Source of the DNA: Micropterix aruncella
Taxonomy: Eukaryota > Arthropoda > Insecta > Lepidoptera > Micropterigidae
Reading direction: 5' to 3'
Length of the DNA stretch: 64,000 nt
NCBI GenBank assembly: GCA_944548615.1
Contig: OX155980.1
Coordinates: 58,762,533 to 58,826,532, forward strand
Numbering within the stretch: position 1 is the stretch's first letter; the number at the start of each line of letters is the position of its first letter. Shown piece after piece: positions 50,516 through 61,600 of the stretch. Under the pieces are notes generated by a model. That model made no database searches, had not been told where the DNA came from, and worked only from the letters and a program-made list of their open reading frames with translations. Both the position numbers and the translations under genes were made by a program.

Positions 50516-52030
50516 ACACATAGTATGTTTTACGTAAGGTATTGACAAAATGTTTTTGATTCACTTATTCGTATATTTTCATATATTCATACACATAGTT
50601 TCATAAACGAATCTGCAATAAGTTGCATTGCATTTATGCACTGGTTACCGATTATTATGCAAAATGTTGTGGTTTGTAGGTATAACCCGCGCCCCATTGT
50701 TTCAATTACGTTACGTTAACGCATGTTATTCAATTAATTCTGAATGCCATTCAAGTAATATTCGTAATAATATTAAATTTGATCCCCTTATACACAAAAC
50801 AGTATTACGAAGCATTTTCAAATATTGAAAACTGTAATGGCACACTGGGAAAAATATATACTTAGGCTCTTTAAATAATGATCTGCCTATGTAACTGCAA
50901 TAATAGCCAAACAATGACACGGGTTTATAAAAACGCCACAACATACTTAATTGTGTTTTAAGAATAATGTAGTAAGACCGTTGCCGGCACGTCAAACTTC
51001 GTTGCCAAATTTGCGTTTCTGGCATAATTGCGTTTACGTTGCTTTGCCGCATACGTGGGCATACTGGCGTTGCGTTTTTGGTATACGAACTGCATGTCCA
51101 AAGCAGTTTGACTGCCAATACGGCAAAAGGCGTCACATGTCTTGCCAAACTCTTGTAATCGTGTATTTATCCATTGTTCTTATCCGTGTCCTTGTCCTTA
51201 TCCGTGTCCTTATCCATTGTGCTTGATTATCAAGCATTATGTAAGTATGCACCGTTTGGACTATCCATTAGATTTCGAGTCATAAGAAGCACGTTCGATA
51301 CAACAGTCTTTTCGGGTCTACTGAAGAAGACTCCGACATTTCGCCCTATAGTTACATCATTAATACTGGCGTTTCCAAATCACAATACATCGATATCCAG
51401 TGCAATATTGTTGCTGTTACAACATTGCATGTAATAAGGTTACGTATAATCGAAACTCTGGCGATACGGGGCTTTCTCATGTAAATATATCGTATTATAC
51501 ATATTTATGAAGCCTAATTAGCCTAGCAATTTCCGTCTCAGCATTACGACTGGTAAAAATATTTCTCTTCCTATTTTTGTACTGAACAAATATAGAGAAG
51601 CAGGAGTATTACAACAGGGTGAGTTAGGTACAAATCTCTAAATTTAATCAGCTCATCACTTTATCGAAAAAGTTTTAAAATCTGACGACACGATCTTGAA
51701 ATACGGTTCAGAGGGCACAGGGGCTGGCCGACGCACGGGTAGGTTGGCGCAACTCAAATATATCACATTTTAGAAAGGTATCGCAATGGCTTATGTGAGA
51801 GTATGTATTACGGCTGTATCCCAGTGATTACATCAGCAATTTCGTGTTTTAACGATCGTTATCGGCAATTTTGTGTTTTGTGTTTTAACGTAGATATTGT
51901 TATTGCCCAAAACTAAATATTGCACATGATTAAATAAACGGAACAGGGACAAAACTTTATACAACAGCGCTATGATAGGTAGGTACACTGTCGAAATTTA
52001 TTAAACACCATTCCTTGCTAGAGAGCATAC
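50516..52030. other. Unassigned DNA between the foldback and the E arm
   Basis: Small frames up to 140 codons on either strand (e.g. 50726-51148 minus) overlap each other and show no recognisable domain. Contains a short CCGTGTCCTTATCC tandem near 51182-51215. No dispersed repeat recognised. Confidence 0.5.
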
Positions 52031-52430
52031 TTAAGACGGAGACGGGCATATGCACAGAAAATCATTTCATAGTTTTTAAATTGAAGAAAAGTTCCACGAA
52101 TCTAGTAATGCAATCTAATATAGGAAAGCCGTCGCGGTGATGGTATCATTGTATCAAGCAATAATGTTTGGAAAATAATTACAAAAGTAGTCCCTGATGA
52201 CTGAAAACAGCTGCGTTTAGAATGAATCCTGACAGCTCGATTCAAAAATCCACGCAGCTCGCTTCACGTGGAATTTTGAATCGAATTGTTAATTTAAGTA
52301 GTTTGGCGTTTATTTGCATTTTCAGACACTACCTATTAATTTTAGCGTTCAATCATTTAGCCAAAAAAATCCTTTTCTTACGCTGTTCTCTTAGATTGAC
52401 AAGGAGTTGAATCAAGGAATAACCAAGGAA
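52031..52430. repeat. Inverted amplicon fragment at the start of the E arm (hairpin included)
   Basis: Reverse complement of the 38.09-38.46 kb section of unit B, including the hairpin (52231-52290). Its orientation is opposite to the adjoining zinc-finger part of the E arm, so this edge was rearranged after duplication. Confidence 0.8.
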
Positions 52431-52911
52431 TAAATAAACCAACAGAAATTAATTCCAATTAATTTCTACTCCTGGTGGCCAGACTGTAATTGAGACCAGC
52501 TTTTTAGCACATAATAATTATGGTCAATGGTTCTAATAATTGCAAAATTCCATTAAAACGCTTTAGAATTTAATCACTATAACCAATGCTGCGTATATTT
52601 TATTTAAATGTACGAGTACAATCATTTGTGTTCATTGTCCGAAGTTCGATTGCATTATGCACATTAATAATATTTTAATTTCTCATAAACGTCAGTCAAA
52701 GGCATATTCAACCACTGTTTCGAGGAAAATGAACGAGCACAATTCTCACTGCATCCCTGAATGTCCTGTGAACTGGGTCTATATATAGTTTCAAATCCCT
52801 TTAACTTCTAAAAGCACAATCGCATGGGTTTTTCTCCGATACATGAGGTTTTCTCCAATTTCCTGTGAACTGATTTATGTGTAATTTTAAATGTACTTTC
52901 TGTGTAAAATT
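52431..52911 (-). pseudogene. Decayed finger array downstream of copy E
   Basis: Minus-strand remnants matching those after copies B-D (e.g. the CGATACATGAGGTTTTCTCC and GTTTCGAGGAAAATGAACG anchors read on the plus strand). Confidence 0.7.
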
Positions 52912-53283
52912 TCAATCGCATTCCCCAGACGGGTATGTCTTCAATTTCATGTGAACTTCCTTTATATGACGATTTAAAGTAGCCTTTAAAGAGAACTCCC
53001 CATCACACTGCAGACAAACATGCAATTTGACACGTCCAATATTAAATCGGCTTTCACCATTATTACTGCTCCGAGAGGGTCCACTATCGATTGGTTCTGG
53101 CTTAATGTAACGATATTCACCTTCGTAGAATTCGACTACGTTACCTCGGCTATCCGATATGAAGTCGCTCCGAGGTGTATTCATATCTGAATCGTTAGAA
53201 TCGTCGACCTCTTCTTTGATGACGACATTTTCTTCAATCTTGACAGCAACGTTACTATAATCGTCCACAATTGGATCGCTCAT
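52912..53283 (-). CDS. C2H2 zinc-finger copy E, recombinant with one finger
   Basis: 123 residues. The N-terminus is D-like (SDSRGN, PSRSSNN, RVKLHVC) with NTPRSD and intact SUMO-type motifs. After finger 1 (about 90-111) the linker EVHMKLK passes directly into TYPSGECD and a TGA, the sequence that in other copies lies beyond the stop in the decayed array. This is best explained by recombination between repeated linkers that deleted all later fingers. A single finger is unlikely to bind DNA specifically. The upstream E-box palindrome is at 53366-53375. Probably a pseudogene. Confidence 0.6.
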   Translation of the reverse strand: MSDPIVDDYSNVAVKIEENVVIKEEVDDSNDSDMNTPRSDFISDSRGNVVEFYEGEYRYIKPEPIDSGPSRSSNNGESRFNIGRVKLHVCLQCDGEFSLKATLNRHIKEVHMKLKTYPSGECD

Positions 53284-53805
53284 CTTAGTCTGAAGTATTT
53301 GACTGATTTAAAGTCAAATAATTGCAACTACAATGAGGTTAAGTCGCGAAGAAATATGATTTATTGACAGCTGTCACTTTCTCGAAGTTGTCTTTGGGTC
53401 GTTTTGTTCATTGCCAGTGTTAAAATTACTTACCCGGCTCACCATCCGACGAAGAAGGAAAGTATTTTGACCCCCCCTGAGACGAATAGGATCGTTAATG
53501 TTTCTTTTACTAAACAGACTGCAACAAGATTGTGACGTTTGACGGTAAAAAGATTGATTTAAACTGGTCATTCCTTGTTTTCCAAAAATTCTGAATTAGC
53601 AATCAGTCCGTTTCCTGCCTATATTTTTCCGATTTAATTTCGTATAATCAGCGATTTGGATAGTCGAAGTTCGGATAATTGGAATTTTACAGTAATTGAA
53701 TAATTATTTTTTTAGTTTTCACTAGACTTGTTTATAAGTCTGTTAATTCCTGAGGTTATCATAATTGTTCTAATTCTGTGACTTCTAAGTAGTTCTAATT
53801 CGGCT

Positions 53806-54110
53806 TGCAAAATTTGACCTAAGCAAAATGACAAACATTGCAAGGTAAATAAGCTTGTAAATGATAGTATCTCTTTGAAGCTCTTTTTGACGTTCTTTAC
53901 AAATGGCCTCCTGATATGTGTTTTAATACGCCGTTCAATAAAATGTGACAGAGTATGTTACTTCACAGCAAGAAATTAAACTGAATTATTAACTGATGTT
54001 TGCTATCCGATGTCGCCCAACTAATAAATGCATGTGCTTGAGCGAACATTAAAAAACAAAGAGTCACATTGGTTTTAATAGGTATAAGTGTTACAAAAAA
54101 CACATATAAA
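53806..54110 (+). repeat. Spacer S between divergent copies E and F
   Basis: Forward-oriented: AATTTGACCTAAGCAAAATG, CAAATGGCCTCCTGATATG, GAACATTAAAAAACAAAGAG and AGTGTTACAAAAAACACATA. It is the reverse complement of the C/D spacer, consistent with E-F being an inverted duplicate of C-D. Confidence 0.82.
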
Positions 54111-54621
54111 TAATTACTTAGAAGTCACAGAATTAGAACAATTATGATAACCTCAGGAATGAACAGACTTAGAAACAAGTCTACTGAAAACTAAAAAAAT
54201 AATTATTCAATAACAGTAAAACTCCAATTATCCGAACTCCGACTATGCGAATCGCTGATTATACGAAATTAAAACGGAAGAAATAGGGAGAAAACGGACT
54301 GATTGCTAATTCAGATTTTTTGAAAAAGTGGAATAACCAGTTTAAATCAATCTTTTTACCGTCAAACGTTAAAATCTTGTTGCAGTCTGTTTAGTAAAAG
54401 AAACATTAACGATCCTATTCGTCTCAGGGGGGGGTCAAAATACTTTCCTTCTTCGTCGGATGGTGAGCCGGGTAAGTAATTTTAACACTGGCAATGAACA
54501 AAACGACCCAAAGACAACTTCGAGAAAGTGACAGCTGTCAATAAATCATATTTCTTCGCGACTTAACCTCATTGTAGTTGCAATTATTTGACTTTAAATC
54601 AGTCAAATACTTCAGACTAAG
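54111..54621 (+). promoter_or_regulatory. Upstream block of copy F (mosaic)
   Basis: The left part (to ~54400) shares B-type variants (GAACTCCGACTATGCGAATC, CGTTAAAATCTTG). From ~54420 it shares D/E-type variants (GGGGGGGTCAAAATACTTT, AAGTAATTTTAACACTGG, CAAAACGACCC, AACCTCATTGTAG). Contains the E-box palindrome (54530-54539). Confidence 0.5.
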
Positions 54622-55146
54622 ATGAGCGATCCAATTGTGGACGATTATAGTAACGTTGCTGTCAAGATTGAAGAAAATGTCGTCATCAAAGAAGAGGTCA
54701 ACGATTCTAACGATTCAGATATGAATACACCTTGGAGCGACTTCATATCAGATAACCGAGGTAACGTAGTCGATTTCTACGAAGGCGAATATCGTTACAT
54801 TAAGCCAGAACCAATCGATAGTGGACCCTCGGGGAGCAGTAATAATGGTGAAAGACGATTTAATATTGGACGTGTCAAATCGCATGCTTGTCTGCAGTTT
54901 GACGGCGAGTTCTCTTTAAAGGTTACTTTAAATCGACATATAAATGAAGTTCACATGAAATTGAAGAAATACTTATGTCAGGAATGCGGACGCGCTTTTA
55001 CAAGGAAATTTATTTTAAAAGGTCATGTAGACGTAGCTCACAGAAAATTGAAGAAATACTCATGTGGAGAATGCTACCGTAATTTTGCACAGAAATGGTC
55101 TTTGAAGAGACACATACTTGCAGTTCACATGAAATTGAACAAATAG
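54622..55146 (+). CDS. C2H2 zinc-finger protein, copy F (finger 1 damaged)
   Basis: 174 residues, three-finger type. The first ~40 residues carry the D-specific NTPWSD, but the rest is B/C/G-like (VDFYEG, NNGERRF, KSHACLQ), so the copy is a mosaic. The second zinc-binding cysteine of finger 1 is replaced by phenylalanine (CLQFDGEF), which should abolish that finger. Fingers at 119-140 and 148-169 keep their ligands. Stop TAG after KLNK as in B, C, D and G. Confidence 0.72.
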   Translation: MSDPIVDDYSNVAVKIEENVVIKEEVNDSNDSDMNTPWSDFISDNRGNVVDFYEGEYRYIKPEPIDSGPSGSSNNGERRFNIGRVKSHACLQFDGEFSLKVTLNRHINEVHMKLKKYLCQECGRAFTRKFILKGHVDVAHRKLKKYSCGECYRNFAQKWSLKRHILAVHMKLNK

Positions 55147-55177
55147 TTACATATATGAGGAGTGCGATCGCGATTTT

Positions 55178-55256
55178 ACAAGGCAAGCGGCTTTGAAAGT
55201 ACTTTCAAGGCAAGCGGCTTTGAAAGTACTTTCAAAGCCGCTTGCCTTGTAAAATG
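55178..55256. repeat. Local duplication and perfect 44-bp palindrome downstream of copy F
   Basis: CAAGGCAAGCGGCTTTGAAAGT occurs twice directly (split here by description only) and then inverted. 55206-55249 is a perfect palindrome with no loop, centred on GAAAGT|ACTTTC. The other copies have a single forward occurrence, so this is a private templated insertion in F. Confidence 0.9.
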
Positions 55257-55875
55257 TAGTCATGTACATGTAGTCGCAGTTCACAGGAAATTGAAGACAT
55301 ACCCGTGTGGGGAATGCGATTGAAATTTTACACAGAAAGTACATTTGAAATTACACATAGAATCAGTTCACAGGAAATTGGAGAAAACCCATGTATCGGA
55401 GAAAAACCCATGCGATTGTGCTTTTAGAAGTTAAAGGGATTTGAAACTATATATAGACCCAGTTCACAGGACATTCAGGGATGCAGTGAGAATTGTGCTC
55501 GTTCATTTTCCTCGAAACAGTGGTTGAATATGCCTTTGACTGACGTTTATGAGAAATTAAAATATTATTAATGTGCATAATGCAATCGAACTTCGGACAA
55601 TGAACACAAATGATTGTACTCGTACATTTAAATAAAATACACGCAGCATTGGTTATAGTGATTAAATTCTAAAGCGTTTTAATGGAATTTTGCAATTATT
55701 AGAACCATTGACCATAATTATTATGTGCTAAAAATGCTGCTCTCAATTACAGTCTGGCCATCAGGAGTAGAAATTAATTGGAAAGGGAAGAAAATATTTT
55801 GATGTGGCAAAGCTTACCCTTACGCCAGACAAATTTTGCCCTCTTGGTTTAGTTCATGAAATTGCGTTCATTTTA
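55257..55875 (+). pseudogene. Decayed finger array downstream of copy F
   Basis: Same remnants as after G and C: VVAVHRKLKTYPCGECD, then a stop, FTQKVHLK, ESVHRKLEK and the SSKQWLN-type block near 55510. Non-functional. Confidence 0.7.
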
Positions 55876-56390
55876 TCATCTATTTTTGTTATTCATATTT
55901 TTTGCGTCAAAACGAACAAAACTATTCAAAACGGAGCTAGAGAAATGAGCTACAGAAATGTAGTCCTTCTTTAAAATGAGAATAAAATTATTCAAACTTT
56001 TTTGAGTTAGGGTGCTCGTAGAATCGTCGGAAAATTCAAAACCGGTTAGACCGAGACGGAGACGGGCATATGCACAGAAAATCATTTTATAGTTTTTAAA
56101 TTGAAGAACAGCTCCGCGAATCTGGTAATACAATCTAATATGGGAAAGCCGTCGCGGTGATGGTATCAATGTATCAAGCCATAATGTTTGGAAAATAATT
56201 ACAAAAGTAGTCCCTGATGACTGAAAACAGCTGCTTTTGAATGAATCCTGACAACTCGATTCAAAAATCCACGCAGCTCGCTTCACGTGGAATTTTGAAT
56301 CGAGTTGTTAATTTAAGTAGTTTGGCGTTTATTTGCATTTCCAGACACTACCTATTAATTCTAGCGTTCAATCATTTAGGTAAAAAAAAA

Positions 56391-56979
56391 TACGTGTGGC
56401 ACTCGGGGACTGCCGCGGTAAAGCTATTGCATAGCATTTTTAACAACTTAAGCAATTATAATTATTTATTTATTTTATTTTTTCTGATATCAGATAACTG
56501 CGCTCTATCGGAAAACGTTGAAATTATTCCGAATCATTTGCGGCTGCAGTAGCAAATGATTCGGAATAATTTAAACTTCTTCCGATAGAGCGCCACGCAC
56601 GAATTTTTTATTCGATAAAGCAAAAAAACGGATTATTCGAAAAAAATCGTAGATAAAAAGATAGATAATTAAATTATCTTTAAAATGGTGCAGGTTTCAT
56701 AATAATACGCCAGATAGTATTTGCGTAGTAGTCGTTTTTGTGTTCGGTTAGACCTAATTTCACAAATTAATTACACTATGTAATATAAACAAAATCTAAA
56801 ATATTCAAAGCTAAGAATATTAGGAAAATGTTCTTGTTTAACATATATTTTTTTCGAATCGGAAGCAGTACTCGTTTAGACGAAATTATCAGTTTAAATT
56901 CTTAAATTTTCGTGAGGAAATTTCTTCATTCGGTCGCCGCGCTGGCCTAGGCCCGCGATAAAAGCTATGCAATAGCTTA
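56391..56979 (-). mobile_element. ~590-bp MITE in the F arm
   Basis: From TACGTGTGGCACTCGGGGAC to GCCCGCGATAAAAGCTATGC and AATAGCTTA. It interrupts sequence that is continuous in units B and C (there GGTAAAAAAAATCCTTTTC, read in this orientation). It contains a long internal hairpin (about 56500-56594; arms GCGCTCTATCGGAAAACG and TCTTCCGATAGAGCGC). Other copies are at 61601, 63487 and 63682. Any target duplication is hidden in the A-run. No coding. Confidence 0.87.
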
Positions 56980-58555
56980 AAATCCTTTTCATACGTTGTT
57001 CTCTTACATTGACAAGCAGTTGAATCAAGGAATAACCAAACTGTTGCCCGCGACTTCATCTGCACAATGCGTTCTTTAACACTCAGGGACTAACTACGAC
57101 TGACTGAAATATTATAGAAAACTCAGTTGATTTTGAAAAAAACTGTGAATGCCATTATTTTATTTTAAATGACTGCTTAAATATAAATTTTGATGCCTGT
57201 AGCTTCAGCAGTTTCGATTTTCCATACTACAGAATGTCACTCTTTTCTTTCATTTCGTGGGGGTTGAATAAAAAAAAACCCTTCTCGGTGCTTCCCTCCA
57301 TTATCAAATAAAACCTTTTTCAAATTTTCGATTTTCAAGATCTAACTTTTGGGTATCTCCGTACAGGCTTTAATCCCTTTATTTACCCCGTCAAAGTTGT
57401 TTTCTAAAAAAATGTGAACGTCATTACTTTTCATATGTAATGAGTAGCTTGAATATAATTTTTGATCTCTGTAGCTTTAGCGGTGTCGACTTTTCATTTT
57501 ACAGAATTTCACCCCTTTCTTTGATCCCGTAGGGGTGCTTCGCTGGAATAAAAACAGGACTGGCGACGTGACATTGATAGTCCGAAGTTCGTTACATATT
57601 TTGGCGTTTATATTTTTAGAGATCGTTACAAAAGTTGATTTCCACCAGTCAGTATGAATATTACCGGTTATATAAATTTTATTTATAGCGCCCCCCACCT
57701 CCTTTTCCGCCCCTCCCCCTTCTACCCCCCCCCCATGCCGCCAACTGTGGTTATAAATCCGATATGTAAAAATGAAAATGTGGCCACCTTTATTGTGTGC
57801 GCAATAAACTTTTTCAAAGAAACCATTTCAGAGAACAAAAGTGTAATCTTCGGCCAAAAAATTACCTACATTTTAAAAAAATCGGTTCCGCCACATTAAA
57901 ACTTTCCCAGCAAGTAGCCAAGGACTGATTTAATTTAAATATTATTTTCATAGATCAATGAGCCGGCAGATGAACCCGCTTGGATTCCGTTACAAAACTA
58001 TCTCCGGCGGTGCGGTTCGTCTTTTGGCTAGCCTCTGGCGGCTCAGCGTTAATATTTGATTAAAATGTATTGTGGAATTTAAATATTATTACTATAGCTT
58101 ATATATGAGATATTCCAAGAGAAATTTAACAATGTTATTTCGGCCCAACAAGGCCGACATCGGATAGCAGTTGGCGACATCGGACGTAAATATGATTTAA
58201 TAAGAGTTTAATTCCTTACTGTGGATTATATATCCGTGTACTTATATAATCTGTGTACCAAATATCAAGTCTCAACGCCAATATTTCGAGATTGATATAT
58301 AACTTGTGAGCCCTCTGGTGGACCGATTTTAACTACAATCTTTTCAACTCCTGCAATGACCAAATGATACCAACATACCAAATTTCATCTCAATCGGATT
58401 AAGCTTCTGGGCGCAATCTTGAAGGAATACTTAAGACAGACATACCGACACTGAGACCAACATCTATCTGGAAATAATCTTAATCGTCTCAGGGGGCTCA
58501 AAATGTATATTTACGTCTTCATCTCAAAAAAATCTAGCGCCTTCAAAATACTTAC
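56980..58555 (+). repeat. F arm, remainder of the amplicon unit (inverted relative to unit B)
   Basis: Reverse complement of about 36.55-38.13 kb: modules, RT fragment on the minus strand (about 57545-57690, INKIYITGNIHTDWWKSTFV), poly-C (57727-57735), AGCCGGCAGATGAACCCGC box and R-A copy 10 (about 58200-58545, minus). Confidence 0.85.
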
Positions 58556-59320
58556 TTCTTATAATAACTCTTATACCTATGAAAACCATTGTGACTCTTT
58601 GTTTTTTAATGTTCGCTCAAGGACATGCATTTCTTAGTTGGGCGACATCGGATAGCAAACATCAGTTAATAATTCAGTTTAATTTCTTGCTGTGAAGTAA
58701 CATACTCTGTCACATTTTATTGAACGGCGTATTAAAACACATATCAGGAGGCCATTTGTAAAGAACGTCAAAAAGAGCTTCAAAGAGATACTATCATTTA
58801 CAAGCTTATTTACCTTGCAATGTTTGTCATTTTGCTTAGGTCAAATTTTGCAAGCCGAATTAGAACTACTTAGAAGTCACAGAATTAGAACAATTATGAT
58901 AACCTCAGGAATGAACAGACTTAGAAACAAGTCTACTGAAAACTAAAAAAATAATTATTCAATAACAGTAAAACGAAATTAAAACGGAAGAAATAGGGAG
59001 AAAACGGACTAATTGCTAATTCAGATTTTTTGAAAAAGTGGAATAACCAGCTTAAATCAATCTTTTTACCGTCAAACGTTAAAATCTTGTTGCAGTCTGT
59101 TTAGTAAAAGAAACATTAACGATCCTATTCGTCTCAAAATACTTTCCTTCTTCGTCGGATGGTGAGCCGGGTAAGTAATGTTAACACTGGCAATGAACAA
59201 AACTACCCAAAGACAACTTCGATAAAGTGACAGCTGTCAATAAATCATATTTCTTCGTGACTTAACCTCAGTGTAGTTGCAATTATTTGACTTTAAATCA
59301 GTCAATTACTTCAGACTAAG
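58556..59320 (+). promoter_or_regulatory. Spacer S (reverse) and upstream block of copy G
   Basis: Spacer S to about 58860, then the upstream block with the same deletion as copy C (AACAGTAAAACGAAATTAAA, missing the CCAATTATCCG stretch), GTAAGTAATG donor-like sequence and the E-box palindrome (59229-59238). Confidence 0.5.
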
Positions 59321-59845
59321 ATGAGCGATCCAATTGTGGACGATTATAGTAACGTTGCTGTCAAGATTGAAGAAAATGTCGTCATCAAAGAAGAGGTCAA
59401 CGATTCTAACGATTCAGATATGAATACACCTCGGAGCGACTTCATATCAGATAACCGAGGTAACGTAGTCGATTTCTACGAAGGCGAATATCGTTACATT
59501 AAGCCAGAACCAATCGATAGTGGACCCTCTGGGAGCAGTAATAATGGTGAAAGACGATTTAATATTGGACGTGTCAAATCGCATGCTTGTCTGCAGTGTG
59601 ACGGCGAGTTCTATTTAAAGGTTACTTTAAATCGACATATAAATGAAGTTCACATGAAATTGAAGAAATACTTATGTCAGGAATGCGGACGCGCTTTTAC
59701 AAGGAAATTTATTTTAAAAGGTCATGTAGACGTAGCTCACAGAAAATTGAAGAAATACTCATGTGGAGAATGCTACCGTAATTTTGCACAGAAATGGTCT
59801 TTGAAGAGACACATACTTGCAGTTCACATGAAATTGAACAAATAG
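59321..59845 (+). CDS. C2H2 zinc-finger protein, copy G (three fingers)
   Basis: 174 residues, B/C type, differing visibly by Ser-to-Tyr in finger 1 (DGEFYLKV). All Cys/His ligands and the VKIE, IKEE and IKPE motifs are present. Stop TAG after KLNK. Decayed fingers continue to about 60230. Shared upstream variants make C the closest relative. Confidence 0.77.
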   Translation: MSDPIVDDYSNVAVKIEENVVIKEEVNDSNDSDMNTPRSDFISDNRGNVVDFYEGEYRYIKPEPIDSGPSGSSNNGERRFNIGRVKSHACLQCDGEFYLKVTLNRHINEVHMKLKKYLCQECGRAFTRKFILKGHVDVAHRKLKKYSCGECYRNFAQKWSLKRHILAVHMKLNK

Positions 59846-60690
59846 TTACATATATGAGGAGTGCGATCGCGATTTTACAAGGCAAGCGGCTTTGAAAGTA
59901 CATGTAGTCGCAGTTCACAGGAAATTGAAGACATACCTACCCGTCTGGGGAATGCGATTGAAATTTTACACAGAAAGTACATTTGAAATTACACATAGAA
60001 TCAGTTCACAGGAAATTGGAGAAAACCTCATGTATCGGAGAAAAACCCATGCGATTGTGCTTTTAGAAGTTAAAGGGATTTGAAACTATATATAGACCCA
60101 GTTCACAGGACATTCAGGGATGCAGTGAGAATTGTGCTCGTTCATTTTCCTCGAAACAGTGGTTGAATATGCCTTTGACTGACGTTTATGAGAAATTAAA
60201 ATATTATTAATGTGCATAATGCAATCGAACTTCGGACAATGAACACAAATGATTGTACTCGTACATTTAAATAAAATACACGCAGCATTGGTTATAGTGA
60301 TTAAATTCTAAAGCGTTTTAATGGAATTTTGCAATTATTAGAACCATTGACCATAATTATTATGTGCTAAAAATGCTGGTCTCAATTACAGTCTGGCCAT
60401 CAGGAGTAGAAATTAATTGGAAAGGGAAGAAAATATTTTGATTTGGCCAAGCTTACCCTTATGCCAGACAAATTTTGCCCTCTTGGTTTAGTTCATGAAA
60501 TTGCGTTCATTTTATCATCTATTTTTGTTATTCATATTTTTTGCGTTAAAACGAACAAAACTATTCAAAACGGAGCTAGAGAAATGAGCTACAGAAATGT
60601 AGTCCTTCTTTAAAATGAGAATAAAATTATTCAAACTTTTTTGAGTGAGGGTGCTCGTAGAATCGTCGGATTATTCAAAACCGGTTAGAC
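59846..60690 (+). pseudogene. Decayed finger array downstream of copy G and end of the amplicon
   Basis: In-frame remnants MKVHVVAVHRKLKTYL, FTQKVHLK and QEIGENLMYRRKTHAIVL. Amplicon homology ends abruptly after AAAACCGGTTAGACC near 60690, within what would be the 136-codon frame of unit B. Confidence 0.72.
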
Positions 60691-61129
60691 CGGAGCCGGC
60701 GGCGACATAGTTATAATCGGAGGTCATAATGTATCTCCTTTTGGTTATGATGTCATTAGTGCCAGTTCAGTCGGTATGTGTCGTTAAAAGCATCGATTAA
60801 TAATTAAATGTCCTTGCGAGGATACCAAATCCGTACAATTAATTCGAAACGTCACAAAACATTGATAGACTTATCAGGCGCCCACATTTCCGACAGATAA
60901 CACAAATTACATCAATTTCATGATAGCCATTCAATTGATAATAGAAATCTCATCAGAATACCGGTGAGTTAAGTTTAAGCTTTTGTAGGTTTGTAAGTGG
61001 TCATCGTAATTTTGTCATTTTTACAGAATATTGGATAATCCCATTTTTAGAAATCAGGCTAATAGGCAATTACCGTAATCAGGATGTAATACCAAACGTT
61101 TAAGTTGAGGGGCAAACCCAGAGTACGGG
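60691..61129. other. Unassigned DNA
   Basis: No coding or repeat signal recognised. It borders the right end of the amplicon. Confidence 0.5.
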
Positions 61130-61384
61130 TTGCTGCACCCTCGATCGATAAAGGCATTATACAGAATTCGGGAGTACCTCAGCGTCAGAATCTTAAAACT
61201 ACTTCTATTGCATATAGTGAACTATGAGGACTGCGTGTATGGCCCCTCTTTGTATAGGAAGACAGAGCGGAGACTCATCTTTAGGATCCGTCCACATCTC
61301 CATGTGTCACCATTCCTTGCCAAGGCTTCGATGTTAAGTATGAGTAAAACGCAGCTCCATCCTGTTACTCATGTCCTCAAGTAG
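61130..61384 (+). pseudogene. LINE RT C-terminal fragment (CR1/Jockey type)
   Basis: 84 codons open. LRILKLLLLHIV-type start is followed by VNYEDCVYGP, then LIFRIRPHLHVSPFLAKASM and LSMSKTQLHPV. The pattern 'R-x-I-F-x-x-R-x-x-x-H-V-S-P-F/Y' is typical of the region after the RT thumb in CR1/Jockey elements. No RT core is present, so this is a short relic. Confidence 0.6.
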
Positions 61385-61600
61385 ATACATTTTTATCCGG
61401 ATTAATTAATGTGGTTTTTTAGTAATTATTTCGAATTTTGATTTGTTTTATTTTAATCCTGTACCAATAATCGTGTGTTCTGAAAACCAGGTAAAGAGAT
61501 ATTCTGGGACACCCCTATATTGTAGCCTTCGTAGTTTTATTACATAGTATTTGTCTATTTTCTGTTTAGTAATCTCTGTTGCGAATACATAATTTATTTT

